A stretch of DNA of 64,000 bases, taken from NCBI RefSeq assembly GCF_016863275.1, contig NZ_BOOO01000049.1:1-64000 (forward strand), written 5' to 3'. Shown here in pieces: positions 43,251 through 51,939 of this stretch (position 1 is its first letter; the number at the start of each line of letters is the position of its first letter). The stretch comes from Planotetraspora mira (GTDB lineage Bacteria > Actinomycetota > Actinomycetes > Streptosporangiales > Streptosporangiaceae). The position numbers and the translations under genes were made by a program. The notes under the pieces are model-generated. The model searched no databases, had not been told where the DNA came from, and saw only the letters and a list, made by a program, of their open reading frames with translations.

Positions 43251-43734
43251 GACCGCGATCAGGTGCCGTCCAAGATTGACCGCATCCGCGAGCGGATTGT
43301 TCCGTTCCCGGCAGTTCTGTCGCCCGTCATCGCGGCGGCATCGACGGCGTGTCGGGTTGAGCGGATGCGCGTCCGGACGTCGATCCGACGCTCAGCCCCA
43401 CGTCGCCACCAGGTCGGTGGCACAGGTTCGCTCGTGCTCCCTTGCTACCACGCTGAAGACCAGCGCGGTCTGATCAACGCGATCGCCGGGTGCGGGCGGG
43501 CGCCTAGGCCCGGACGCGCACTCATCTGCCGCTGACCGGGCGGAGCATGCACAGGTGCTCGACTCTGCCGATGAGCGAGCGGATGAGGGTCGTTGCGGTC
43601 ACGCGGCCCAGCGATAACTCGCGAAGGCGATCGCGTAGTACCGAACCGTTATCGCAGCCGCACTCCCCATCTCTGAACCCCTCGAGGCCTCCTGTCGTTG
43701 AATGAAAGGATGTGGAGGGCGGAGGTGAGCCAGG
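43251..43734. other. Intergenic stretch, no gene supported
   Basis: 484 bases between the TetR gene and the lipoprotein. Frames are open (43263-43535) but have no ribosome-binding site or family motif. The lipoprotein promoter should be near 43650-43700. Confidence 0.4.
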
Positions 43735-44619
43735 ATGGCGCGACGGCGCTGGATGCTCTGGATCGCGGTGGTGGCCATACTCAGCGGCTGCGGCTCGGCT
43801 GGGAACGGCCGGGGCGCGGACGGGTTGGACCAGCTGCACCAGCAGGCTCGCGACGCCCTGGCCCGATACGACAAGGCGGTCCTCGATGCCGGCGGGCACC
43901 AGGGATTCGTCCCGGTCGGGGAGCTGACCGGCCAACTCGGCGACTGGGAGCCCAAGAACGGCGACAACAAACAAGCGCTGCTGTCTGGCCGTGTCCTCGC
44001 CGCCGCGGCGCTGCCCGCCGCGCCGCGACGGACGGGAAAGGTGGTCTGGAAGAACGGAGCCACCCAGACAGTCCCTCTGCTCTCAGCCGACGAGGCACTC
44101 AACCAGATGGCAGCCGCGGGCGCCGGGTCCTGTCCCGAATGCGTACCGCTGGAGGTCACCGGTGCGCGTATGACCACAATGCGGATCCAGACCACCCGCG
44201 GCCCGGCGACAGCGCCGGCCTGGGAGTACACACTCAAGGGAACGGGGGTACGGGTGACCCGCGTGACGGTTGCCAGTTCGGCCACCATCCACGTCACGCC
44301 GCCGTCATCGGATCCCTACAACCCACCCGGCGGCGTGGCAATCGGGTCGGTGACCACTACCACGTCCGGTCGGCAGTTGACCGTAGCCTTCACCGGCGCC
44401 CGGGGCCCGAGAAGCCAGCCATGCGGCGCTGATTACAGCGCAGAAGCCGTCGAGTCGGCCAATGCGGTCGTCATCATTGTCATCGAACACCGGCACGCGG
44501 GCGACGAGGCATGCCTGGCCCTCGGCGCACAGCGTGCCACCACCGTCGAGCTGGCTCAACCGCTGGGCACGCGGGCGGTCCTCGAGGTGCAGCATGGAAT
44601 GCCCATCCCGGTGAGATGA
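43735..44619 (+). CDS. Lipoprotein, unknown function
   Basis: 294 residues from ATG 43735 (ggaggtgagccaggATG). The signal peptide MARRRWMLWIAVVAILSGC ends in a lipobox, with Cys19 as the lipidation site. The mature protein has a helical first third (DQLHQQARDALARYDKAVLD) and a beta-rich rest with a Cys pair (SCPECVP). Several related orphan lipoproteins occur in Streptosporangiales; no function is known. It would be anchored on the outer face of the membrane. Confidence 0.72.
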   Translation: MARRRWMLWIAVVAILSGCGSAGNGRGADGLDQLHQQARDALARYDKAVLDAGGHQGFVPVGELTGQLGDWEPKNGDNKQALLSGRVLAAAALPAAPRRTGKVVWKNGATQTVPLLSADEALNQMAAAGAGSCPECVPLEVTGARMTTMRIQTTRGPATAPAWEYTLKGTGVRVTRVTVASSATIHVTPPSSDPYNPPGGVAIGSVTTTTSGRQLTVAFTGARGPRSQPCGADYSAEAVESANAVVIIVIEHRHAGDEACLALGAQRATTVELAQPLGTRAVLEVQHGMPIPVR

Positions 44620-44800
44620 CCGCCACAGCTGAAAGATCTTCAAAGTCGGACAAGTCGCGGACGGACACGAACATCCGATCAACGCCGTGATCCGCGCGCT
44701 CTCATGCCGCGATCCGCGCGCTCCACAGTTACGGCAAGTCGGCGCGCCGTCAGCGCACGGACATGCCGATGAGCGGATGCCGCTGTTGCGTGAGGCATCG

Positions 44801-45127
44801 CTAGCCGTGCTCCGCCGCCCAGGCGCAGATGGCCGACAGCGGCTCCCGCAGGGTTTTGCCGAGTGTGGTCAGGGCGTACTCCACATGCTGTGGGGCGGTT
44901 TCCTTGAGCACCCGTCGTTCGACCAGCCCGTCGCTTTCCATGTTCCGCAGGGTCTCGGTCAGGACCTTTTGAGTGATACCAGGTAGCCTGCGGCGCAGCT
45001 CGGCGTGCCGCTGTGGTCCCGCGAGTAGTGCGTAGATCAGCAGGACGCGCCACTTGGCGGCCAGCCGCTCCAGCGCCTGCCGGGTCGTGCAGCTTTCTTC
45101 CAGGACGTCGGGTATCACCAGTGCCAT
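44801..45127 (-). CDS. HxlR family regulator
   Basis: 108 residues from ATG 45127 (cacgggagaaccccATG). It has the HxlR winged helix: ALERLAAKWRVLLIYALLAG, RHAELRRRLPGITQKVLTET and LVERRVLKETAPQHVEYALT. A Cys in EESCTTRQAL near residue 11 is the position at which some HxlR proteins sense electrophiles or thiol stress. It is divergent from the MBL-fold gene, with an inverted repeat between them, and probably controls it. Confidence 0.9.
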   Translation of the reverse strand: MALVIPDVLEESCTTRQALERLAAKWRVLLIYALLAGPQRHAELRRRLPGITQKVLTETLRNMESDGLVERRVLKETAPQHVEYALTTLGKTLREPLSAICAWAAEHG

Positions 45128-45147
45128 GGGGTTCTCCCGTGTGGAGG

Positions 45148-45163
45148 GGCACCTCAAAGTGCC
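45148..45163. promoter_or_regulatory. Possible HxlR operator
   Basis: GGCAC-CTCAAA-GTGCC is an inverted repeat in the 76-base region between the HxlR and MBL genes. The arms are short, so this is tentative. Confidence 0.35.
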
Positions 45164-45203
45164 TTCTGGCCGGTTCAAGATCAGGGCGCCTAGTGTCTCG
45201 GTC

Positions 45204-46025
45204 ATGACAGAGCTTAAGGTCCACACGTACACGGCCGCGGAGCCCGGGATCTTCGTCAACAGTTACCTGCTGGAGACGGTGGACGGCGTGGTGCTCGTCG
45301 ATGCCGGACTGCTGGTGTCCGACGCCAGGGCGCTGGCCGCGCGGCTCGCGGCGTTGCGCAAGCCACTGGTCGCGGCGTTCGTGACGCATCCCCACCCGGA
45401 TCACTTCAACGGGCTGCCATACGTGGTCGGCGACGACGTGCCGGTCTATGCGACGGCGTTGGTCGCCAAGACGATCGAGCAGACTGCGGTCGCCAAGCGG
45501 GAGCAGTGGCAGCCCACCTACGGCGAGGAGTGGCCGGACCGGTTCCGGGTGCCGGACCGGCCGCTGGACGGTGGCGGCACCGTGGACGTCGCCGGGCTGC
45601 GGATTCAGGTGCACGACCTCGGGGCCGCTGAAAGTCACGCCGACTCCTATCTCCTCGTCGAGGCCGGCGAGAAGCGGAATGCCTTCATCGGTGACCTGGC
45701 CTTCGACGGCGTGCACTCCTACACGGTGGACGGGCATTCGGGCGCGTGGCTGAGTGTGCTCGACCGGCTGGTGGACGAGCTGGCCGGGGTGCCGCTGTAT
45801 CCGGGCCACGGCGCGCCCGGCGACACCGGCCTGCTGACCCGGCAGCGCCAGTACCTGCTGATGTACCGAGAGGCGGTGGGGCACTTGGCCGCCGGTGCGC
45901 CGAATCTGAGCGACACGCAGAAGCTGGAGCTGACGCAGACCATGACCCGCTTCCTGCCTGATGCGCCCCTGGGCTGGCTGGTCGGCCTGGGCGCGGACGC
46001 CGTTGCCGCCGAACTCGCCGCGTGA
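45204..46025 (+). CDS. MBL-fold metallo-hydrolase
   Basis: 273 residues from ATG 45204. The metal motif THPHPDHFNG gives the full HxHxDH set, followed by His in AAESHADSYLL, Asp in FIGDLAFDG and His in YPGHGAPGD, so a two-metal site is complete. This glyoxalase-II-like group hydrolyses thioesters, lactones or related electrophiles. It is divergent from HxlR and 36 bases before the dienelactone-hydrolase-like gene, forming a probable detoxification operon. Confidence 0.87.
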   Translation: MTELKVHTYTAAEPGIFVNSYLLETVDGVVLVDAGLLVSDARALAARLAALRKPLVAAFVTHPHPDHFNGLPYVVGDDVPVYATALVAKTIEQTAVAKREQWQPTYGEEWPDRFRVPDRPLDGGGTVDVAGLRIQVHDLGAAESHADSYLLVEAGEKRNAFIGDLAFDGVHSYTVDGHSGAWLSVLDRLVDELAGVPLYPGHGAPGDTGLLTRQRQYLLMYREAVGHLAAGAPNLSDTQKLELTQTMTRFLPDAPLGWLVGLGADAVAAELAA

Positions 46026-46061
46026 TCACGAAGGTTGGGATCTCGGCGCCTGGGAGGGCTC

Positions 46062-46943
46062 ATGACCACTGTCAAAACTGAGCGGATCACCTTCGGCAGC
46101 GAAGGTGTGGAGTTGGTGGGCGAGCTCCGGGTTCCGGACGCGGACGGTCCGCAGCCTGCCGTGGCACTCACCGGCCCCTTCACCGGGGTGAAAGAGCAAG
46201 TGGTCGGCACCTACGCCGAGCTACTCGCTCAGGCTGGGCTCGTCACGCTCGCCTTTGACCACCGGGGCTTCGGGGAAAGCGGCGGACGCCGCCAGCATGA
46301 GGACAGTCAGGGAAAACTGGCCGACCTGAGAGCCGCGGTCGGCGTGCTGGCCGGCCGGCCCGAGGTAGACCCGGCTCGGATCGGTGTGGTCGGCGTCTGC
46401 CTCGGCGGGGGCTATGCGGTGCGGGCCGCCGCCACGGATCCCCGTGTGAAGGCGGTGGCCGGAATAGCGGGTGCCTACAACAGCCCGGCTCGGATCACCC
46501 AGACCATGGGCATTGACGCCTACCGGTCCGCGCTCGGCGGCTTCCTGGACCGGTACGACGAGTACGTGCCCGCCGTGGCGCCCGACGGCGGCGAGGCCGC
46601 GATGGCAGGCGATGAACCGTACGCCTACTACGGCACCGCCCGGTCCGCGTCGCCGTACTGGCGCGACGAAGTCACCGGAGGATCGCTCCACTCCCTGATG
46701 ACCTTCGACGCCCTCAGTGCGGCTGATCTCCTGGCCGCCACCCCGCTATTGATTGTCCACGGAAAGACCGACGCCTACTGCTCGCCGGAGCTGGCTCGGG
46801 AGCTCTACGAACGCAAGCCCGGCGACAAGGAGATCCTTTGGCTGGACGCCGACCAGCATATCGACCTCTATGACGTGAAACCGCACGTCACCCGAGCCGC
46901 TCAGGCGACCGCCGACTTCCTCCACCGCAACCTCAGGCCCTGA
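46062..46943 (+). CDS. Dienelactone-hydrolase-like protein with cysteine nucleophile
   Basis: 293 residues from ATG 46062 (tgggagggctcATG). The alpha/beta hydrolase fold has DHRGFGESGGRRQHED, the elbow GVCLGGG with Cys in place of Ser, Asp in VHGKTDAYC and His in DADQHIDLYD. A Cys-Asp-His triad is the hallmark of dienelactone hydrolases, which open lactones. It follows the MBL hydrolase by 36 bases and is probably co-regulated by HxlR. Confidence 0.85.
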   Translation: MTTVKTERITFGSEGVELVGELRVPDADGPQPAVALTGPFTGVKEQVVGTYAELLAQAGLVTLAFDHRGFGESGGRRQHEDSQGKLADLRAAVGVLAGRPEVDPARIGVVGVCLGGGYAVRAAATDPRVKAVAGIAGAYNSPARITQTMGIDAYRSALGGFLDRYDEYVPAVAPDGGEAAMAGDEPYAYYGTARSASPYWRDEVTGGSLHSLMTFDALSAADLLAATPLLIVHGKTDAYCSPELARELYERKPGDKEILWLDADQHIDLYDVKPHVTRAAQATADFLHRNLRP

Positions 46944-47181
46944 CGGCTGGGAACGATGAGCCGCCCGTTCCAAGTCAACGGGTTCAGTCTCAGCCGAACC
47001 GGAACACACTGACATGCCGTATGAGCGCGCACCCGGTCTTGGTCGAAGAGAGGGGCGCCGGACGGGGAAGGCAAGGTAAGGCAGGAGGGATCGCGCTGGT
47101 AGGTGTTTGCTGCAGTCTGCTGGGATTTCCGAGCGCAAGTCCGTAATCTGGACCCTCGATCTTCTCGGTCTGGGGGTAGTG

Positions 47182-47640
47182 ATGCCGGTCGTGCTTGGGC
47201 CCTACCCACTGTGTCCAGCCTGCCGGAAGACGAACGGCGGACTGATCGCCGTCGGGCACCGCCAGGTTCATCTCCGAGCGCACGGCAAAGAGGCGTGTGT
47301 GGATCAAGGCGTTGCCGGACTGCTGGCCAGCCTGTGGGCTGTGTGCGACACGCGGAGCTGTTGCGAGAACGACGGCGGACGCGCATACGTGGTGCCCACC
47401 GCCGATAGCTGCGACGTGGCAACACAATTGCTGGCCGACCTCGGGCTCCATCCCACGGTCGTGGACGGCATCGTCTATTTCCGGATGCCGGACTCATTCC
47501 GCCTGGACGACGTGGAGCAGGTACGACGAAGGCTCCAACGACCAACAGGCATACAAACGAACTGGCGGGTGAACGACAGCGGCGTGTTCAGGCGGGACGG
47601 ATCAGCCGACGATTCGGATGCGCTGGATACCTGGATCTGA
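47182..47640 (+). CDS. Hypothetical protein
   Basis: 152 residues from ATG 47182; an upstream TTG-opened extension is less likely. It has a Cys pair (LCPACRKTNGG) and an acidic, mixed alpha/beta C-terminal part (VATQLLADLGLHPTVVDGIV). It might be a small zinc-binding protein. Family not recognised. It is followed on the same strand by another unrecognised gene at 47859. Confidence 0.5.
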   Translation: MPVVLGPYPLCPACRKTNGGLIAVGHRQVHLRAHGKEACVDQGVAGLLASLWAVCDTRSCCENDGGRAYVVPTADSCDVATQLLADLGLHPTVVDGIVYFRMPDSFRLDDVEQVRRRLQRPTGIQTNWRVNDSGVFRRDGSADDSDALDTWI

Positions 47641-47858
47641 CGAACAGACGTCCGGACATGGCACCCGGCGCGCGCTGTCCGCCGGAGCTCTGGAACAGTC
47701 CATACTGGCCGTCGCCAGCGCCCGTTCGAGCGGTGCCAGGGCGCACGACATCGCTCGATGAGCACGCACTCGGTCTGTCCTCTTGGTGTCTTCCGCCATG
47801 TCTGAATCCGTTGCCGGTGACCCGCGCTGGTTCCATCTGTCGGACTACGCTGCGCTTC

Positions 47859-48467
47859 GTGGACCTGTCCCAGCTCGAGCCCGGCACGGTGTTCCGGTTT
47901 CCGCACGACGAGCGTCCCCTCCGGGTGCTCGTCCACGACAGCAACATCGTCATGTATGACTGCTGGTGGCCGCATCTCGACGGCTGGGGTCTCGCGGACC
48001 TGGAGCAGATCAAGCGCAAACGGATCACGTACTACGTGACCGCCGCCTCAACGGTCGCCGATCAGGCGGCCCTTGTCCGATCGGACCCGTTGTCGGATGA
48101 CGAACGCACGGTCCACCGGCCCGATCTGCCCTTCGTCGCCGTACAGGCTACGGACCTGACGTGGTCCTCTGGCGATCCGGCGAGGCTTGTCGCGGCCGAC
48201 TCCCGGCTCCAGGTGCCGCAGCTGTACCTGTTGCCTTTCGGACCGGGCGGAGGCACCAAGCCGGGGATCCGAGTCAGCGCCGACAACGGCTCGTTCTTCA
48301 CCACTGATGAACTTCTGCGCAAAGCCCGAGCCGTCCAGGCCGAACACCTCAACAAGGCAACAGCGGTGGATGGGATAGGGATCTATCGTTCCGGACTGCA
48401 GCGTGGCCTGCCAGCCTTCTACCTGTGGGGAGCCGAGAGCCGACTGCACCGTGGCACCCGCCACTGA
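47859..48467 (+). CDS. Hypothetical protein
   Basis: 202 residues from GTG 47859. It reads VDLSQLEPGTVFRFPHDERP, then MYDCWWPHLDGWGLADLEQI and ITYYVTAASTV; well-ordered beta-strand patterning, cytoplasmic. The upstream codons of the open frame are Pro/Arg-rich and probably not translated. Family not recognised. It is next to 47182-47640 on the same strand, spaced by about 220 bases. Confidence 0.5.
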   Translation: MDLSQLEPGTVFRFPHDERPLRVLVHDSNIVMYDCWWPHLDGWGLADLEQIKRKRITYYVTAASTVADQAALVRSDPLSDDERTVHRPDLPFVAVQATDLTWSSGDPARLVAADSRLQVPQLYLLPFGPGGGTKPGIRVSADNGSFFTTDELLRKARAVQAEHLNKATAVDGIGIYRSGLQRGLPAFYLWGAESRLHRGTRH

Positions 48468-48512
48468 CGAGGCACCCGCTCATGCCGCGGATGGTGCTGC
48501 GGCGAAGTGGTT

Positions 48513-48845
48513 TCACCAGATGTGCTTGGCGGGCGGAGCTTCGAGTTCGGCGTTTACGCGTTCTTGCCAACCTTCGTTGGCCAGGCCGGCGGAGACGAGG
48601 AGGTCGCGCCAGTCCGTGTTGCCGAGGACCAGCGCGTCGTCGAGTCGTCGGAGGTTGCCTTTGGCGAGGATGAGCGCGGCTAGCTGAATGCGCTCGATCC
48701 TGAGGGCGTCGCGAGGTTCACCGGCAAAGACTTCACTGGTCAGTTCGGTCAGGGCCGCGATCACGACGTTGGGATGATGTGGGAAGTCCGTGCGGATGCG
48801 GCGTTCGAGACGCGTGGAGACCCTGGCCACGGCCCACGGTCGCAC
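48513..48845 (-). CDS. Conserved hypothetical protein
   Basis: 110 residues if started at GTG 48845; the open frame upstream is Arg/Pro-rich and unlikely. The protein is helical: RLERRIRTDFPHHPNVVIAA, RIERIQLAALILAKGNLRRL, and ALVLGNTDWRDLLVSAGLAN near the end. Similar short helical proteins with the DWRDLLVxAGLA motif are common in actinomycetes. Function unknown. Confidence 0.6.
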   Translation of the reverse strand: MRPWAVARVSTRLERRIRTDFPHHPNVVIAALTELTSEVFAGEPRDALRIERIQLAALILAKGNLRRLDDALVLGNTDWRDLLVSAGLANEGWQERVNAELEAPPAKHIW

Positions 48846-49349
48846 GCCAGCCGATCCGACGACCAGCCCCCCTCGCGTACCTGTGACTTGTCCACTTAGG
48901 GCATCAGTCGACCGAGCCAGACACACTCTTCTGCCGCCGACAGCGCGCTCGATCCGACGGCGAGGGTCCGGAGCAGTTGCCCGACCTCCCGGTCGCCAGT
49001 TTTGATGCTGGGAGACAAGGAGGGCGTGTGGCCGAGGGCACTGAGAATTGGCGGCTGATCCTCCAGGCGCCCGCGCATTGACGACCGCTGGGCAGGCAGA
49101 CGCCATTCACGCGGATCGCCGTCTACGAGTGGATCTGGGCACGCTACTTGCGCCGTGATCATGACCGGCCAAGCCTCGATCCCACTTTTCAGGGCATGAT
49201 CAGTAATGCGCCTGGAGGACCGCCCAGCGCAGGTGGAACACCGCTCGGCCGGACGGGTCCAGGACTCTACGTGGTGGCCAGCCCGCCCGGATGGTGTCCG
49301 GGCCCGGAGCCTCCAGGGGGTGGGGCCCCGGGCGGGGACACGCCTTGGG
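48846..49349. other. Intergenic stretch, no gene supported
   Basis: 504 bases rich in G/C runs (for example near 49300-49340). No start with a ribosome-binding site and no family motif on either strand. Confidence 0.4.
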
Positions 49350-49719
49350 TTACTGCGGGCGGACGTACCGCTCCTGCAGTTCCTTGACGGTGAGCTTCTC
49401 CGCCTTGGCGCGGTCCTGGCCTTGGGTCGACTGCGTAGTCGACGAGCTCAGGCTTCGTCGACCGGGCGGTCACCTGCGGCGTCTCCGCCCCCGGCTTGGC
49501 CGGGGCCGGTGCGGGCTTGTCGACGGCGCCAGCGGTCACGGCCTGGCCGTCTTGGCCGAACTCAACGACCATGCCACTGTCCAGCAGGTGCCGGATCTTG
49601 TCGCTGTCGGGGTCGCCGACGAACACGGCGTCCCGGTAGAGCGTGCCCAGGGCCGTGCCGGCCTGCGTCGCGATCGGGACGTGCACCACGCACGCCGCGG
49701 TCACCCTGTACTCCTTCAT
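49350..49719 (-). pseudogene. Frameshifted phage-like hypothetical gene
   Basis: The first frame (ATG 49719) reads MKEYRVTAACVVHVPIATQA, IRHLLDSGMVVEFGQDGQ and TKPELVDYAV. After a one-base shift near 49435 the next frame continues TQGQDRAKAEKLTVKELQER and YVRPQ-stop. The two-part pattern, with KPELVDYA...LTVKELxERY, is the tail of small phage structural or head-tail-joining-type proteins. Unless the shift is a sequencing error or programmed, the gene is broken. Confidence 0.5.
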
Positions 49720-50183
49720 GAGGCCGAAGCACGCCCTGGGAAGTCTGGTGGCCGCGGGTGGTCGAGGCGGACGAGCGGTTGACCGCCGCCGCGGGTGCGA
49801 CGGAGATCCGTCGGGACGACCTAAAGGGAAGGCCTGATCAGGTGGTGGTAGCCGACCGGCAGGAGATGAGTTCTGCCTGCTCTGACGCTTCACCAAGCGG
49901 GCACCACGGCGGAGCCGTACTGGAGATCGCCCGCACGGTCCTCGATCTTGTATCCGTCGTGACCTCGCCCATCGTGGTCCTCGTCGGATCATCGCTGCAC
50001 AGGCGCCGCCGCACCGCACGTAGGCCGTGAAGCGAGCCCGCCAAGATGAGCTTCCGTACGCGACGGTCACGCAATCCATGACGACGGGACCAATCGTGAT
50101 CCCCGTATGGCGGGATCCTCGTCCCGGGCGATTGCCTCGTCCGTGGGCAGCTCCTTCTCCACGGCCAAGGAAAGTCGTGAGGG
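49720..50183. other. Intergenic stretch, no gene supported
   Basis: 464 bases upstream of the MarR control region. Minus-strand frames are open but compositionally random. Confidence 0.35.
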
Positions 50184-50219
50184 TAACTTGCATTGCTAAG
50201 TTAGCGTGTTAAGTTAGCG
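50184..50219 (+). promoter_or_regulatory. MarR operator region
   Basis: TAACTTGCATTGCTAAGTTA (50184-50203) is an imperfect 20-bp palindrome with TAACTT/AAGTTA arms. TAAGTTAGCG then repeats directly at 50197-50206 and 50210-50219, ending three bases before the MarR start. AT-rich repeats here in a GC-rich genome point to autoregulation by the MarR protein. Confidence 0.6.
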
Positions 50220-50221
50220 GC

Positions 50222-50659
50222 ATGGAACGAAATCTGAGCTTCAACCTGCATGTGCTCACCGCCCGCTTGGACCGGGCGGCTGACCGGATCCTGCGGGCGG
50301 AGCACAACATCTCCTACAGCCGCTTCCTGGCGCTGACCCTGGTGGGGGAGCTAGGGGCCTCGACACAACGGACCCTTGCCGAATACCTGGGTGTGACTGA
50401 GCCGTCGGTAAGCCGCATGACCGCCGTCCTCGCCGCCGACGGGCTTCTCGACGTCCAGCCCGACCCGGCCGGGGGGAACCGCCGGCGGCTGAGTCTCACC
50501 GACGAAGGAAAGCAGCTGATGACCTCGATCCGGCAGGGATTCGAAGACCGGCTGGCCGCGATCGTCGCCCACAGCGGCGTGCCCTACGCCGAGTACGCCG
50601 AGCACACGGCGCGGCTGCTGGCGACGTTCAACCACCTTGAGCAGGAGGCAGGCAAATGA
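50222..50659 (+). CDS. MarR family regulator
   Basis: 145 residues. The winged helix (about 45-105) reads TQRTLAEYLGVTEPSVSRMT and VLAADGLLDVQPDPAGGNRR, with the wing Asp/Arg pattern of MarR. Flanking helices would form the dimer. Its stop overlaps the ATG of the following hydrolase (ATGA at 50656), so repressor and enzyme are one transcription unit controlled by the repeats at 50184-50219. Confidence 0.9.
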   Translation: MERNLSFNLHVLTARLDRAADRILRAEHNISYSRFLALTLVGELGASTQRTLAEYLGVTEPSVSRMTAVLAADGLLDVQPDPAGGNRRRLSLTDEGKQLMTSIRQGFEDRLAAIVAHSGVPYAEYAEHTARLLATFNHLEQEAGK

Positions 50660-51501
50660 GCCGGAACACCCAGACCCCACCGGTGCACCAGCGCACCGTC
50701 TTCTCAGCCGACGGCACAGCGATCAGCTATCAGACGATGGGAACCGGGCCGGGCCTCATCGTGCTCGGCGGCAATCTGCGAACATCGGAGGACTACCTGC
50801 CACTGGCCTCCGAGCTGGCCCGCTCCTTCACAGTGCACCTCGTCGACCGGCGAGGGCGCGGCGCCAGCGGCCCTCAGGGGCCCGAGTACACCCTGGCGAA
50901 GGAAGTAGAAGATCTCCTTGCCGTCCAGGAGGGGACCGGGGCGCGCCTCGCGTTCGGACACAGCTACGGCGGACTCGTCATCCTGGAGACCGCACGCTCA
51001 TTCCAGCTGTTCAATCGCATCACGGTCTACGAGCCCGGAGTGCCCGCCGCTCCCGTCCCCACCGACTGGATGGCCCCGTACCGAGAGCGGCTGGCCGCCG
51101 GCGATCCCTACGGCGCCTTCGTTCACTTCATCCAAGGTTCGGGCGGCGCGCCGGCCTTCATGACCAAGATGCCGCACTGGTATCTCCGCATGGTGATGCG
51201 GGTGGGATTCCGCGGGCCGAGCTGGCAGCGGATGCGACCCCTTCTGGAGGCCAATCTGGCCGAGCACGAGCAGATCGCAGCCCAACAGGGTCGGCTCCCC
51301 GAGTTCGCGAGCGTTACCGCCACGGTGCTGCTCCTGTGCGGGAGCCGCTCCCCGCGCGCGCATCGAGAGGAGTTCGCCATGCTCCGCGACACCCTTCCCA
51401 ACGCCACACTCCAAACTTTGGACGGCCTCAACCACTTCGGGCCGGAAGGGAAGACAGCCCCGGTTGTGGCCGAGCGGGCTCAGGCGTTCTTCCTGTGGTG
51501 A
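50656..51501 (+). CDS. Alpha/beta hydrolase
   Basis: 281 residues. LIVLGGNLRTSEDY replaces the more usual HG loop; the elbow is FGHSYGGL (Ser about 98) and the His is in GLNHFGPE. The expected acid strand reads LLLCGSRSPRAH, with no Asp, so the acid may come from elsewhere. This belongs to a group of actinomycete hydrolases encoded next to MarR or TetR genes. It is translationally coupled to MarR. Confidence 0.83.
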   Translation: MSRNTQTPPVHQRTVFSADGTAISYQTMGTGPGLIVLGGNLRTSEDYLPLASELARSFTVHLVDRRGRGASGPQGPEYTLAKEVEDLLAVQEGTGARLAFGHSYGGLVILETARSFQLFNRITVYEPGVPAAPVPTDWMAPYRERLAAGDPYGAFVHFIQGSGGAPAFMTKMPHWYLRMVMRVGFRGPSWQRMRPLLEANLAEHEQIAAQQGRLPEFASVTATVLLLCGSRSPRAHREEFAMLRDTLPNATLQTLDGLNHFGPEGKTAPVVAERAQAFFLW

Positions 51502-51870
51502 TCTCCGGGCCAACCCCCGTGATGCCGGCCGGGCAGGCCTTCGTCGTCGACCTGGCCAAGCTGAATCCCACGCTTCCGACCCCAGACCACGTCCCCCTTC
51601 CTCGCCCCCGCACGACCACGCCACAGGAGCTGCAGCATGACGCCGCGCCGGCGACCTGGCCAGCTGGCGGCGGCCACACCGTGGGCGACGGATGTTCCCA
51701 GTGGCCCTTCGTGGCGCGGTGGAAGGTACCGACGACGACGCACGGTGTCGAGAGCCGAGTCGGTCGTCGTGCGAATGTTCTGGGAAATGCAGGCAAGGCG
51801 CGGTGCTTGCTGCCTCGGCACCTACGCGGCCGCTCGGGAATCCACGCAAGGAAAGATGGTGGGCGGTTGC

Positions 51871-51910
51871 AGTCAGTGTCGAGCATCCCTGCGGATGCTC
51901 GACACTGACT
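51871..51910. terminator. Perfect 40-base hairpin between convergent genes
   Basis: The arms 51871-51888 and 51893-51910 are 18 bases long and perfectly complementary, with loop CTGC. It lies between the convergent hydrolase and SDR genes, 30 bases from the SDR stop. There is no T-run; a bidirectional terminator is likely. The rest of 51502-51870 shows no gene. Confidence 0.65.
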
Positions 51911-51939
51911 CTGTATGGTGCTCGTGGCCTCCGCGGATT

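Noticed and set aside
43263-43535. 90-codon plus-strand frame
   Set aside because: No ribosome-binding site, Arg/Ala-rich, no motif; treated as intergenic.
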